A DNA stretch of 64,000 nucleotides, taken from assembly GCF_001421665.1 (NCBI RefSeq), contig NZ_LMKV01000033.1:105268-169267 (forward strand), given 5' to 3'. Each line of letters begins with the position of its first letter. The stretch's first letter is position 1. The stretch comes from Sphingobium sp. Leaf26 (GTDB lineage: Bacteria > Pseudomonadota > Alphaproteobacteria > Sphingomonadales > Sphingomonadaceae). Positions 17,364 to 25,838 of this stretch are shown one piece after another. Below the pieces are notes generated by a model. It saw nothing but the letters and a program-made list of their open reading frames with translations. It was not told the origin of the DNA and ran no database searches. A program made the position numbers and the translations under genes.

Positions 17364-18670
17364 CAGGCGAGCAGGCCGATCGGGTTTTCGATCAGTTGCT
17401 TGAACGCCTGCATCAGGCGGGCGCCGTCGGCGCCGTCGATCGCGCGATGGTCGAAGCTGCCGGTGGCCGACATGACGGTCGCGATCTGGACCGCATCCTC
17501 GACAATGTACGGCCGCTTCTCACCGGCACCGATCGCCATGATCATGGCCTGGGGCGGGTTGATGACGGCTTCGAACTGCTTGATGCCGAACATGCCCATG
17601 TTGGAGAGCGACGCTGTGCCGCCCTGATATTCCTCGGGCTTCAGCTTGCCGTCCTTGGCGCGGGTGGCCAGGTCCTTCATCGCGGTCGAAATGGAGGCGA
17701 CGCCCTTGCCCGCCGCGTCGGTGACGATGGGCGTGATCAGGCCGCCGGGGATCGACACGGCGACGCTGATGTCGGCGCGCTTGAATTGCAGCATCTGGTC
17801 GCCCGCAAACTGCACGTTGCACTCGGGCACCTGCTCCAGCGCTACGCCCAGCGCCTTGATCAGCAGGTCATTGACCGACAGCTTGACCTTGCGGCTTTCA
17901 AGGCCGGCGTTCAGTTCGCCGCGCAGCTTGAGCAGCTTGTCGAGCTGAATGTCGACGGTCAGGTAGATGTGCGGCACCTGCTGCTTGGATTCGGTCAGGC
18001 GACGGGCGATCGTCTTGCGCATGCCGCTGAGCTTCACGACCTCGTGCGGGATGCCGAAATCCTGCGCGGCGGCTGCGACCGGTGCTGGGGCTGCGGCGGC
18101 CGGGGCAGCAGCAGCGGGCGCGACAGTCGGAGCAGCGGCGGGGGCGCCAGCCTTGGCGCCTTCGATGTCGGCCTTCACGACGCGGCCATTGGTGCCGGTG
18201 CCGGTGACGCTGGCAAGATCGATGCCCTTGGCTTCGGCAAGGCGGCGAGCCAGCGGGCTGGCCTTGATGCGGTCGCCCGACGACACGGCGGGTGCTGCGG
18301 CGGCCTTGGCGGGAACGGGGTCGGCCTTGGGCGCGGCGGCCTCGGCCTTTTCGGCAGTCACGTCCGCTTTGGGAGCCGGAGCGGCGTCAGCCTTGCCACC
18401 ACCGGCTGCGACGGCCGCGACGTCTTCACCTTCCTCGGCGATGATGGCAATGACGGTGCCGACCTTCACGCCTTCGCTGCCTTCCGAAACCAGGATCTTG
18501 GCGATCACGCCTTCATCCACGGCCTCGAATTCCATCGTCGCCTTGTCGGTTTCGATCTCGGCAAGCAGGTCGCCCGACGACACGGTGTCGCCTTCCTTGA
18601 CCAGCCATTTGGCCAGCGTCCCTTCCTCCATCGTCGGGGACAAAGCGGGCATCTGGATCGTCTTGCTCAT
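17363..18670 (-). CDS. pdhC: Pyruvate dehydrogenase complex E2, dihydrolipoamide acetyltransferase
   Basis: E2 forms the core of pyruvate dehydrogenase and transfers acetyl groups to CoA. One N-terminal lipoyl domain is present with the modified lysine in ETDKATME (K43). An Ala/Pro-rich linker follows, then the E1/E3-binding domain ASPLARRLAEAKGIDLASV, another Ala-rich linker, and the catalytic domain ending DHRAIDGADGARLM with the active His. Start MSKTIQMPALSPTMEEG at 18670 is the family norm; the upstream in-frame ATG is ignored. pdhA and pdhB are not in this window. Confidence 0.95.
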   Translation of the reverse strand: MSKTIQMPALSPTMEEGTLAKWLVKEGDTVSSGDLLAEIETDKATMEFEAVDEGVIAKILVSEGSEGVKVGTVIAIIAEEGEDVAAVAAGGGKADAAPAPKADVTAEKAEAAAPKADPVPAKAAAAPAVSSGDRIKASPLARRLAEAKGIDLASVTGTGTNGRVVKADIEGAKAGAPAAAPTVAPAAAAPAAAAPAPVAAAAQDFGIPHEVVKLSGMRKTIARRLTESKQQVPHIYLTVDIQLDKLLKLRGELNAGLESRKVKLSVNDLLIKALGVALEQVPECNVQFAGDQMLQFKRADISVAVSIPGGLITPIVTDAAGKGVASISTAMKDLATRAKDGKLKPEEYQGGTASLSNMGMFGIKQFEAVINPPQAMIMAIGAGEKRPYIVEDAVQIATVMSATGSFDHRAIDGADGARLMQAFKQLIENPIGLLA

Positions 18671-18852
18671 GCTTTCGGGCCTCTTCTTGGCTTTACGGCT
18701 ATAGTCGTTGGGCCGTGTTTTCACCCATTCGCCGCTTTGGTCAAGCGACGGCGTGCCTGACCCGCTTTTAAGGCTCGCATTTTACCGCTATGGTTAGATG
18801 GTGCCTTTTGCAGAAACATCGGGCCATAAATAGCATGCGGGAGCGATAAAAA

Positions 18853-19308
18853 GTGCGGACATATCTGGTCGTCGTGGACGAATCGCCCGAAGCCGAAACC
18901 GCGCTGCGCTTCGCCGCGCGCCGCGCTGCCAAGACGGGTGGCGCCGTCCGCATCCTGGCATTGATCCCGCCGGCTGAATTCGTCCAGTGGGGCGGCGTGC
19001 AGGCGACGATGGAGGATGAGGCGTTGCAACGCGCCGAAGCGCTGGTGACCAGCGCGGCCGGCACGCTGACCGATGAATCCGGCATCCGTCCTAGCATCAC
19101 CGTGCGACAGGGCGACGCCGTCGCAGTGGTACGTGGCACGCTGGAGGAGATGGAAGATGTCGCGGCGCTCGTGCTGGGTGCGGCGGCGAGCGGCAATCCG
19201 GGCAAGCTGGTGACGCACTTTGCCGGCGCGGATGCGGGCAAGCTGCCCTGCCCATTGATGATCATTCCGGGCGGACTGGACAGCGACGCGATTGATCGGC
19301 TGAGTTGA
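18853..19308 (+). CDS. Universal stress protein (UspA family)
   Basis: This 151-residue single-domain Usp starts TYLVVVDESPEAETALRFAA, the typical first strand and helix, and contains VAALVLGAAASGNPG in the C-terminal phosphate-loop area (consensus G-2x-G-9x-G-S/T is only partly kept). Such proteins accumulate during stress and may bind ATP. The start is GTG at 18853. It is divergent from pdhC with about 180 bases between, and convergent with rnr across a large palindrome. Confidence 0.85.
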   Translation: MRTYLVVVDESPEAETALRFAARRAAKTGGAVRILALIPPAEFVQWGGVQATMEDEALQRAEALVTSAAGTLTDESGIRPSITVRQGDAVAVVRGTLEEMEDVAALVLGAAASGNPGKLVTHFAGADAGKLPCPLMIIPGGLDSDAIDRLS

Positions 19309-19317
19309 TATAATCGT

Positions 19318-19380
19318 CATTGCGAGCGCAGCGAAGCCATCCACGATGCGCGCATGGATGGCTTCGCTGCGCTCGCAATG
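19318..19380. repeat. Perfect 26-bp inverted repeat between usp and rnr
   Basis: Arms 19318-19343 and 19355-19380 are exact reverse complements with an 11-base spacer. The arms begin CATTGCGAGCGCAGCGAAGC. It lies between convergent genes, so it could end transcription from both sides, although it lacks a T run. It belongs to a palindrome family I associate with sphingomonad genomes. Confidence 0.85.
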
Positions 19381-19386
19381 GCGGGT

Positions 19387-21735
19387 TCAGCGCTTATGCT
19401 TGCCGCGCTTTGCGCCGATATGACGGATATTCTTCGGGCGTCCACGATGGACGACGCCAGGGCGGGTACGGTCCCGCTTCATCGGTCCACCGCGCGGCGC
19501 GGGACTGTCGGGCAGTTCGAAGCGTAGCGAACCGTTGATCGGGTCTGCCTCCGCCAGACGCAGTTCGAGGCGTTGACCGACCGTGTAGCGATCGCCGCTA
19601 TCCACGCCCTGCAACGCCTTGCCGGCTTCGTCGTAGAAGAAATGTTCAGCGCCCATGGTCGATACCGGCACCAGCCCGTCGCCGCCCAGCCCATCGACGG
19701 TGGCGAAGAATCCGAAATTCTGGACGCCGGTGATGCGCGCCTTGACCACTTCGCCGACATGGGCGGCAAGGAAGGCGGCGACATAGCGATCGACCGTCTC
19801 CCGCTCCGCCTCCATCGCGCGGCGTTCATGGCCGGAGATCATCTCGCCGACCAGCCCCATATTCTCATAATCATCCTGGCTGAGCGAGGAGCGGTCCGGG
19901 ATCGCCTTGTCCTTTGGCGCGGGCAGATCGAGGCCATAGGCGCCGACCAGCGCGCGGTGAACCAGAAGGTCCGCATAGCGGCGAATGGGGGAGGTGAAAT
20001 GGGCATAGCTGCCCAGCGCGAGGCCGAAATGGCCCATATTCTGTGGCGCATAATAGGCCTGTGTCTGGCTGCGCAGAATCTGGGTCATGATCTGCTCCTT
20101 CTCCTCCGACTCCCCGACCTTGCGGATCAGGGCGTTGAAGGTCGCGGGGCGGATCACCTGCCCCAGCGCGAAGTCGATGTCGAAGGTCGCCAGATATTCC
20201 TTGAGCGCCACCAGTTTATCGCGGCCCGGCGTTTCGTGGACGCGGTACATGACCGGCGCCTTCTTCGCCTCCAGCGCCTTGGCCGCCGCGACATTGGCCG
20301 CGATCATATAATCCTCGATCAGCATATGGGCGTCGAGCCGTTCGCGCACGGCGACGCTGACGATCTTGCCAAACTCGTCCAGCACCACCCGCCGCTCGGG
20401 CAGGTCGAGCGCCAGCGGATCGCGCGCCTTGCGTGCCTTCTGCAACAACGCCCAGCAGGCCCAGAGCGGCTTGAGGGCGGCGTCAAACAATGCGTCCGCC
20501 CGCTCGCGCGAGTTGCTCAATGCGCCATCCGAGGGCGTACCGTCGATCGCCGCCTGCGCATCTTCATAGGCCAGCACCGCTGCAACGCGGATCACGGCGC
20601 GGGTGAAGCGCCAGGCCGTAACCTTGCCCTGCGCGTTGATGGTGAGGTGGCAGGCCATCGCCGCCCGATCCTGCCCGGCGCGCAGCGAACACATGTCGGA
20701 CGACAGTTCGTGCGGCAACATCGGCACGACCTGATCGGGGAAATAGACGCTGTTGCCGCGTTTGCGGGCTTCCTTGTCCAGCGCGCTGCCGGGGCGGACA
20801 TAATAGCTGACGTCGGCGATGGCGACGATCGCCTTGTAGCCGCCGACATTGCCCTCGTCCTCGTCCGGCGCGGCCCAGACTGCGTCGTCATGGTCGCGCG
20901 CGTCTGACGGGTCGATGGCGACGATCGGCAAATGGCGCAGATCCTCGCGCTTGTCCTCATGCAGCGGCAGGGCCGATGCCTTGGTCGCTTCCTCCTCCAC
21001 CCGATCCGGGAAGACATGGGGGATGCCATGTTTGTGGATGGCGATCAGGCTGAAACTGCGCGGGGCGAAGGGGTCGCCGAGAATATCCGTAACGCGGGCG
21101 GAAATGCGCGGCGGGCGTCCATGGGGTTCGGCGAGCACGAGGTCGCCGGGCTTGGCGGTGCCGACGTCGCTGATCAACGTATCCTTGCGGATGCGCTTGT
21201 CGACCGGGCGGAGCCACAGCTTGCCGTCGGCCATCTGCTCGACCACGCCCAGCAATTCCTCGCTGGCCTTGGCGAGTTTCTTCATCGGGTGCGCGACCCA
21301 GCCGCGCCCGGCTTCCTCGGTACGGGCGAGGATGCGGTCGCCGATCGTCAGCGCACCGCGTTTGCCGCGTTCGACTACGCGCAGCCGGGGCGCGGGCTGG
21401 CCTTCGGCTTCCCACCGTTCGGGGGTAGCGATCAGGGTCGTGTCATCCACATCGACGATGCGCAGCACCGTGACCTTGGGCACGCCGCCCATCTTGTGGA
21501 AGGCGCGGGCGGGGCCGAGGTCGATCAGCCCTTCGTCCGCCATGTCCTTGAGCAGCGCCTTGAGCGCGATCTTTTCCTGCCCTTTGAGACCGAATGCCTT
21601 GGCGATTTCACGCTTGCCGGCGGGCTGGTCGGACGTCGTGATGAATTCCACCACCTCGTCGCGGGTCGGGAAGCCGGCCGGGCGCACCTTTGTGCGGGCC
21701 GGGGCGGATGTCTTGCTCTTGTGGGTCGATGCCAT
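19387..21735 (-). CDS. rnr: Ribonuclease R
   Basis: This 3'-5' exoribonuclease degrades structured RNA. An N-terminal winged helix (about 18-70, FPTRDEVVEFITTSDQPAG...) is followed by cold-shock-type domains, then the RNB catalytic domain with AIDPSDARDHDDAVWA carrying the metal-binding Asp residues, an S1 domain near 635-720 and a basic tail (KNIRHIGAKRGKHKR). The start at 21735 (MASTHKSKTS) is preferred; the longer frame adds 29 residues unlike the family. The 782-residue length is normal. Confidence 0.94.
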   Translation of the reverse strand: MASTHKSKTSAPARTKVRPAGFPTRDEVVEFITTSDQPAGKREIAKAFGLKGQEKIALKALLKDMADEGLIDLGPARAFHKMGGVPKVTVLRIVDVDDTTLIATPERWEAEGQPAPRLRVVERGKRGALTIGDRILARTEEAGRGWVAHPMKKLAKASEELLGVVEQMADGKLWLRPVDKRIRKDTLISDVGTAKPGDLVLAEPHGRPPRISARVTDILGDPFAPRSFSLIAIHKHGIPHVFPDRVEEEATKASALPLHEDKREDLRHLPIVAIDPSDARDHDDAVWAAPDEDEGNVGGYKAIVAIADVSYYVRPGSALDKEARKRGNSVYFPDQVVPMLPHELSSDMCSLRAGQDRAAMACHLTINAQGKVTAWRFTRAVIRVAAVLAYEDAQAAIDGTPSDGALSNSRERADALFDAALKPLWACWALLQKARKARDPLALDLPERRVVLDEFGKIVSVAVRERLDAHMLIEDYMIAANVAAAKALEAKKAPVMYRVHETPGRDKLVALKEYLATFDIDFALGQVIRPATFNALIRKVGESEEKEQIMTQILRSQTQAYYAPQNMGHFGLALGSYAHFTSPIRRYADLLVHRALVGAYGLDLPAPKDKAIPDRSSLSQDDYENMGLVGEMISGHERRAMEAERETVDRYVAAFLAAHVGEVVKARITGVQNFGFFATVDGLGGDGLVPVSTMGAEHFFYDEAGKALQGVDSGDRYTVGQRLELRLAEADPINGSLRFELPDSPAPRGGPMKRDRTRPGVVHRGRPKNIRHIGAKRGKHKR

Positions 21736-21811
21736 GGACCAGCTATAGGGACGCGGCGGCGGCGATACCAGCGCTATGGCGGGGCGACAGGGACGCTTCG
21801 TTGGAGGGGCC

Positions 21812-22222
21812 ATGAACGCCATGATCCTGATCGCCGCCGCCGCGAGTGTTGCCGCCTCCTCCCCGACGCCACAGCCTGTGCAGAAGGCGGGCGCGGACCA
21901 TTATGTCTGGGGCGGGGTGAATGATGGCTGGCATCTGGTGAAGCGCGACGACCTGTCCGTGATAGAAGAGCGCATCCAGCCGGGCGCGGCCGAAGTGCGG
22001 CATCATCATGAGCAAGCGCGGCAATTCTTTTACGTGCTGGCTGGCGAACTGACGATGGAAGCAGCAGGCCGGACGCATCGGCTGACGGCGGGGCAAGGGA
22101 TCGAGATCGCGCCGGGGGTGCCGCATCAGGCGCAGAACAGGAGCGCCGCGCCGGTGGAGATACTGGTTACATCGACGCCCAAAAGCCATGGTGACCGGGT
22201 GGAAGCACCGCTGGCACGATAG
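21812..22222 (+). CDS. Small cupin-domain protein with probable signal peptide
   Basis: The 136-residue protein begins MNAMILIAAAASVAASSPTP, which reads as a short export signal, and then has one cupin barrel. Cupin motif 1 is HHHEQARQFFYVLAGELTM, with His and Gln/Glu metal ligands, and motif 2 is GIEIAPGVPHQAQNRS with the last His. The ATG at 21812 follows a strong GGAGGGG site. It is divergent from rnr. No substrate can be inferred; single cupins range from isomerases to sensors. Confidence 0.82.
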   Translation: MNAMILIAAAASVAASSPTPQPVQKAGADHYVWGGVNDGWHLVKRDDLSVIEERIQPGAAEVRHHHEQARQFFYVLAGELTMEAAGRTHRLTAGQGIEIAPGVPHQAQNRSAAPVEILVTSTPKSHGDRVEAPLAR

Positions 22223-22523
22223 GAGGTGCGCTGCTTAACTTCGCACATTTCCCGCAGATTTCGACATTATCGTGCACATGTTGGAAATTATGTTTCGCGT
22301 GGGTGCACGGGGCCGGACGATGGGAAAGAACGGCGTGTGGTTTAGCATGATTGGGCGTGTGTAGGACAGGAATGGGTGGATTTACGACGGTCGGCTTTTG
22401 GTGAGATTACCGGCGAAAGCTGACGCTGCGCGGCAATAAATCATTCGGCAGCAATCGCCCAATTGCGGACGTTACGGAAACCCAGCTAACAACGCTTGCT
22501 TACAAATCGCTTGAAGGTGTCCG
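22223..22523. other. Non-coding gap of 301 bases before an orphan ORF
   Basis: No gene or terminator is seen. Composition is lower in GC than the neighbours. The second half holds the dispersed element at 22386-22474. The first part (22223-22385) has no recognisable feature. Confidence 0.6.
22386..22474 (+). repeat. Dispersed 89-base element, copy A
   Basis: Aligned by eye, this stretch matches 55468-55556 over its full 89 bases at roughly 70-75% identity with small indels. Shared blocks are GACGGTC, ACC-GCGA, GACG-TGCG, AAATCATTC, ATCGC and ATTGCG. Both copies end a short distance upstream of an unrelated orphan ORF on the same strand (50 bases here). Confidence 0.65.
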
Positions 22524-22964
22524 ATGGAGTTTCCCGACGGTCTGCTCAACCTATACCTCACTGATATAGGAGAGCCGTCCGAAAACCAGTTGCGGATCGT
22601 AGTGGCGGAGGGCCTGCTCGGCGAGCCGACTAAGATCGACATCGACGGTGTCGACTTGGGTGAAGGTCGGCCGATACTTGTGACCGACGAGAGCCGGTCT
22701 TTCGAGCTACGTTGGGACAACTACGTCGCATACGCAGTCAGAAACGAGAGCTTCTGGAAGAGTGAGGATGACGAGTTGCCCCGAGGAAAGATGCTTGAAC
22801 GGCGCTTCGACGCAGCGTTCTTCCAGTATGTCTCCGCTACCACATTCGCCGACGATGAATATCCAGGGCCACTAGAGCACTGGTCGCTGACCACGCTAAA
22901 TCACTGTGTGGATGTGGTGAGCGTCGGTCCTCCGCGCGTGATGCTGAGCACGTCTGGAGCTTGA
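22524..22964 (+). CDS. Hypothetical cytoplasmic protein
   Basis: The 146-residue acidic protein has no signal or membrane segment. It contains a beta-rich middle with SFELRWDNYVAYAVRNESFW, which recalls small immunity-like or phage-island hypotheticals, but I cannot assign a family. Base composition is less GC-rich than the core genes and codon choice is less biased, suggesting acquisition. The start at 22524 is an ATG with weak upstream ribosome-site resemblance (GAAGG). It follows dispersed element A. Confidence 0.6.
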   Translation: MEFPDGLLNLYLTDIGEPSENQLRIVVAEGLLGEPTKIDIDGVDLGEGRPILVTDESRSFELRWDNYVAYAVRNESFWKSEDDELPRGKMLERRFDAAFFQYVSATTFADDEYPGPLEHWSLTTLNHCVDVVSVGPPRVMLSTSGA

Positions 22965-23110
22965 ACGTCGAGCCGGGGTCAATGGCAGCTTCCCACCACA
23001 TTTCGTCATTCAGCCTTCGACGTGCCACCTGAAGGAGTGGCCGGTTTCAAGGATCAGGATTATCTGGCTGAGTGACCAAAAATGGTCGATGTTGGCTGTG
23101 TGTATAAAGT

Positions 23111-23350
23111 TCAGCGCCTCTTGAGCGTTTTGATGCGAGCGAGACTATCGGAGAAACGAAGAACAGCGAGGGTGACACCAAAATAAGCGATAGCGCCGCC
23201 TATTGTCATTCGCTTGATTATGGCAGGCCAGCCAATTTCTGCCGGTAGGCCTAGGGCTAAGAGCCCGAATAAGACAAATAGCATGAGGCCAACCCAAACC
23301 GGAATGGCGACCAAGGCTGCTCTGCGCACTGTCATTCTGCCATTTCCCAA
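23111..23350 (-). CDS. Small two-helix membrane protein, unknown
   Basis: The 79-residue protein has two hydrophobic stretches (about 11-33 and 44-65) and a basic end KTLKRR. No family is recognised. Like its neighbour it is less GC-rich than the surrounding genes. Upstream in its own orientation lies a stretch resembling the tail of the dispersed element (CTTGCGGACATT near 23397-23408). It could be an accessory gene; expression is unproven. Confidence 0.45.
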   Translation of the reverse strand: MGNGRMTVRRAALVAIPVWVGLMLFVLFGLLALGLPAEIGWPAIIKRMTIGGAIAYFGVTLAVLRFSDSLARIKTLKRR

Positions 23351-23460
23351 GGTTCTATGTTTGGCAAGCGGACTACATAATGCTTACCGGCACAGGGAAT
23401 GTCCGCAAGTGGCATTCATAAAATTGCTGGCGAACGGCAAAAAATGGTCGTTTCCAGCCC

Positions 23461-24114
23461 CTATCCCGCCAGCTTGCGGGCACGCTCTCGCCAGGTGGTG
23501 GCGAGGACCGGCATATCGGCCAGGGCGCGGACGCCGTCCGTGTCGCGCTTGTGGCCGCCGCCGATCAGCAGGTGGAAGACGCGAGCGACCGGCCAGTCGG
23601 GTAAGGGGCGTTCCAACAGGTCCATGCGGGTGCCGGTCTGGGCCTCTCCTTCCCGCACGACGCGCAGGTAAAGGCCGCTGCGCGCGGTCTTGACGATGGT
23701 GGCCATGATGTCGCGCGCGCCGAAGCGGTGGTCGAGTTTCCAGCAGGGCTGGCGGCCATGGCTGACCTCCACGATCGCGCTGCCCAGCGAGAAGCGATCG
23801 CCGAGGCAAATCTCGGTTTCGGTAAGGCCACGCGAGGCGATATTTTCCCCAAAGGCACCGGGCGCGTCGAGCAGGCTGTGGTCGGGCTTGCGCGCCCGCC
23901 ACCAGCCATAATGGTCCTGCGGATAGAGATGGATCGCCTTGTCCAGACCGCCATGATGGATGCGGTCGGCGACGGCGTCATCGGCAAAACCCTCCCATGT
24001 GATGCGCACCGGACCTGCGACCGGCTGCTTGGCGATGGCGCTGTAATCTTCACCGCGGAAGGGCATGGGTCTGCCGACCAGCAGCGCGTCGATGGTCATG
24101 GAAGGGGTCGTCAT
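23461..24114 (-). CDS. MOSC domain protein, YiiM-like
   Basis: MOSC domains are related to the molybdenum cofactor sulfurase C-terminal domain and bind molybdopterin or sulfur groups. Seen are RITWEGFADDAVADRIHHGG, AIHLYPQDHYGWW, GAFGENIASRGL and the conserved cysteine in SHGRQPCWKLDHRFG, which would carry sulfur or bind cofactor. YiiM of E. coli reduces N-hydroxylated compounds such as 6-N-hydroxylaminopurine, so a detoxifying role is likely. Starts at 24138, 24114 and 24099 are possible; 24114 (MTTPSMTIDALLVG) is chosen. Confidence 0.88.
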   Translation of the reverse strand: MTTPSMTIDALLVGRPMPFRGEDYSAIAKQPVAGPVRITWEGFADDAVADRIHHGGLDKAIHLYPQDHYGWWRARKPDHSLLDAPGAFGENIASRGLTETEICLGDRFSLGSAIVEVSHGRQPCWKLDHRFGARDIMATIVKTARSGLYLRVVREGEAQTGTRMDLLERPLPDWPVARVFHLLIGGGHKRDTDGVRALADMPVLATTWRERARKLAG

Positions 24115-24208
24115 GGCCTCATATTGCCATGGATGCACGGTCGGCGCGATGGCCGCTTTGACAATACAGGCCTTGCTTCGCCGTTTCTCGACTTCGCCGG
24201 ACGGGCGA

Positions 24209-24427
24209 TCAGGCCGCGCTCAGTTCCGATCGCAATTTCAGGACATGGCCGCCATTGTCGGCGGTGATGAGAAAGGCCGGGTCGCGGGTCGAGCCGTTGC
24301 GGCGGATCAGCGATCCTTCGATCGTGCGCTCGACATGGCGGTCGAACCGTTCCGCGATGCGCCCTCGGCCGACGCCCTGCCCCCAATTCCATTTGACCCG
24401 CGTTCCCTTACGGAATGTCTCGATCAT
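24209..24427 (-). CDS. DUF2945 / HVA1-type Tudor-like small protein
   Basis: The 72-residue protein starts with FRKGTRVKWNWGQGVGRGRI and ends NGGHVLKLRSEL, the whole length of the DUF2945 family (hypervirulence-associated Tudor-like domain). The fold suggests a small barrel for binding a nucleic acid or protein; its role in bacteria is not established. It lies between the MOSC gene and the divergent glycosyltransferase gene. Confidence 0.82.
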   Translation of the reverse strand: MIETFRKGTRVKWNWGQGVGRGRIAERFDRHVERTIEGSLIRRNGSTRDPAFLITADNGGHVLKLRSELSAA

Positions 24428-24552
24428 GGGGCGTCCTCTCCTATTTCGGGCACATGCTGCGTCGGCCGTTACTCGTCGTCAGCGGAACCAAAATTCCCGG
24501 CAAGCTATCTGGTTCCCTTGGGTTTTTGCGCCGGTTGATATAAGGGGCGCCG

Positions 24553-25731
24553 ATGGATGCTACCGGCCTGCGCGTCGCCCTGTTCAGCGGCAATTATAAT
24601 TATGTTCGTGATGGCGCGAACCAGGCGCTCAATCGCTTCGTCGACTATCTGCTGAAGCAGGGCGCGGCGGTGCGCGTCTATTCGCCGACCACCGACACCC
24701 CCGCCTTCGAGCCTGCCGGCGATCTGGTCCGCACCCCGTCCTTCCCGGTGCCGGGGCGCAAGGAATATCGTGTACCCTATCGCATGTCGGTGCAGGTTCG
24801 CCGCGATCTCAAGGCGTTCGCGCCCAATATCGTTCATCTGTCCAGCCCCGATCCTTTGGGCCATCGCGCCCTGAGCTGGGCACGCGCGCGCAACCTGCCG
24901 ACGGTGGCGTCGGTGCATACCCGGTTCGAAACCTATCCGCGCTATTATGGACTGGCCTTTCTGGAGCCGCTGATCGAATCCATCCTGCGCCGCTTCTATC
25001 GCCGTTGCGACGCCATCGTCGCGCCGTCCGAATCGATGGCGCAACTGCTGCGCAATCAGCGGATGAATTATGATGTCGGCATCTGGACACGCGGCATCGA
25101 CCGGGACATTTTCAACCCCGGCAAGCGCGACATGGCATGGCGACGGTCGCTGGGCATCGCCGACGACGTGCCGGCGATCGGCTTCATCGGGCGGCTGGTG
25201 ATGGAAAAGGGGCTGGATGTCTTTTCCGACACGATCGACCAACTGACCGCGCGGCAGGTACAACATAAGGTGCTGGTGGTGGGCGAAGGCCCGGCGCGCG
25301 AATGGTTCCAGAACCGGCTGCCGAACGCGGTGTTCACCGGTTTCCAGATGGGGACGGATCTGGGCCGCGCGGTTGCCGCCATGGACATGCTGTTCAACCC
25401 TTCGGTGACGGAAACCTTCGGCAACGTAACGCTGGAGGCGATGGCTTGCGGCCTGCCCACGGTGGCGGCGCGCGCGACCGGCAGCGAAAGTCTGGTGACG
25501 GAGGGCGTGACCGGCCGGCTGATCCGCCCCGGTGCGATCAGCGCCTTTGCCGATGCGTTGCAGGCCTATTGCATCGACGCGGATGCCCGGCATGCCGCCG
25601 GCGCCGCCGCGCAGGCACGGGCCGAGCGCAACGGATGGGATCAGGTGAACCAGGCGCTGGTCGATACCTATCTGCGCGTCATTCGCCAGCGGGCGCAGGG
25701 GCTGGCGCCGCGATCCAGCCCGGTTCCATAA
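24553..25731 (+). CDS. Glycosyltransferase family 4 (GT-B, retaining)
   Basis: The 392-residue enzyme has the two Rossmann domains of GT-B proteins: VALFSGNYNYVRDGANQALN at the acceptor side, and the donor-binding C-terminal half with GFIGRLVMEKGLDVF, LVVGEGPAREWF and the E-x7-E signature in TETFGNVTLEAMACGLPTV. It resembles MgtA/SqdX-type enzymes that glycosylate membrane lipids (diacylglycerol or phosphatidylinositol). In a sphingomonad a glycolipid acceptor is plausible. AAGGGG precedes the ATG. It is followed by an inverted repeat and rarA. Confidence 0.88.
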   Translation: MDATGLRVALFSGNYNYVRDGANQALNRFVDYLLKQGAAVRVYSPTTDTPAFEPAGDLVRTPSFPVPGRKEYRVPYRMSVQVRRDLKAFAPNIVHLSSPDPLGHRALSWARARNLPTVASVHTRFETYPRYYGLAFLEPLIESILRRFYRRCDAIVAPSESMAQLLRNQRMNYDVGIWTRGIDRDIFNPGKRDMAWRRSLGIADDVPAIGFIGRLVMEKGLDVFSDTIDQLTARQVQHKVLVVGEGPAREWFQNRLPNAVFTGFQMGTDLGRAVAAMDMLFNPSVTETFGNVTLEAMACGLPTVAARATGSESLVTEGVTGRLIRPGAISAFADALQAYCIDADARHAAGAAAQARAERNGWDQVNQALVDTYLRVIRQRAQGLAPRSSPVP

Positions 25732-25751
25732 TCACATATCGTTCCTATATT

Positions 25752-25829
25752 CCGTTCGGGCTGAGCCTTTCCAAGCCCCGCCCTTTTCTGCAAGCTAGAG
25801 AGGCCCTTCGACACGCTCAGGGCGAACGG
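25752..25829. repeat. Inverted repeat of the CCGTTCGGGCTGAGC family
   Basis: Left arm 25752-25766 and right arm 25815-25829 are reverse complements at 13 of 15 positions, with CCCTTCGACACGCTCAGGG next to the right arm. The unit ends nine bases before the rarA ATG, so it sits where a ribosome site should be. Related arms are at 2642-2667, 39795-39880 and 54610-54630. Confidence 0.75.
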
Positions 25830-25838
25830 TGAAAAAAA

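Noticed and set aside
17396..18760. 454-codon plus-strand frame
   Set aside because: Antisense to pdhC; the Gly-rich translation mirrors the Ala/Pro linkers of E2.
22223..24430. Genomic island or prophage
   Set aside because: No integrase, transposase, attachment site or tRNA border; only two small orphan ORFs and repeat remnants, mixed with ordinary MOSC and DUF2945 genes.
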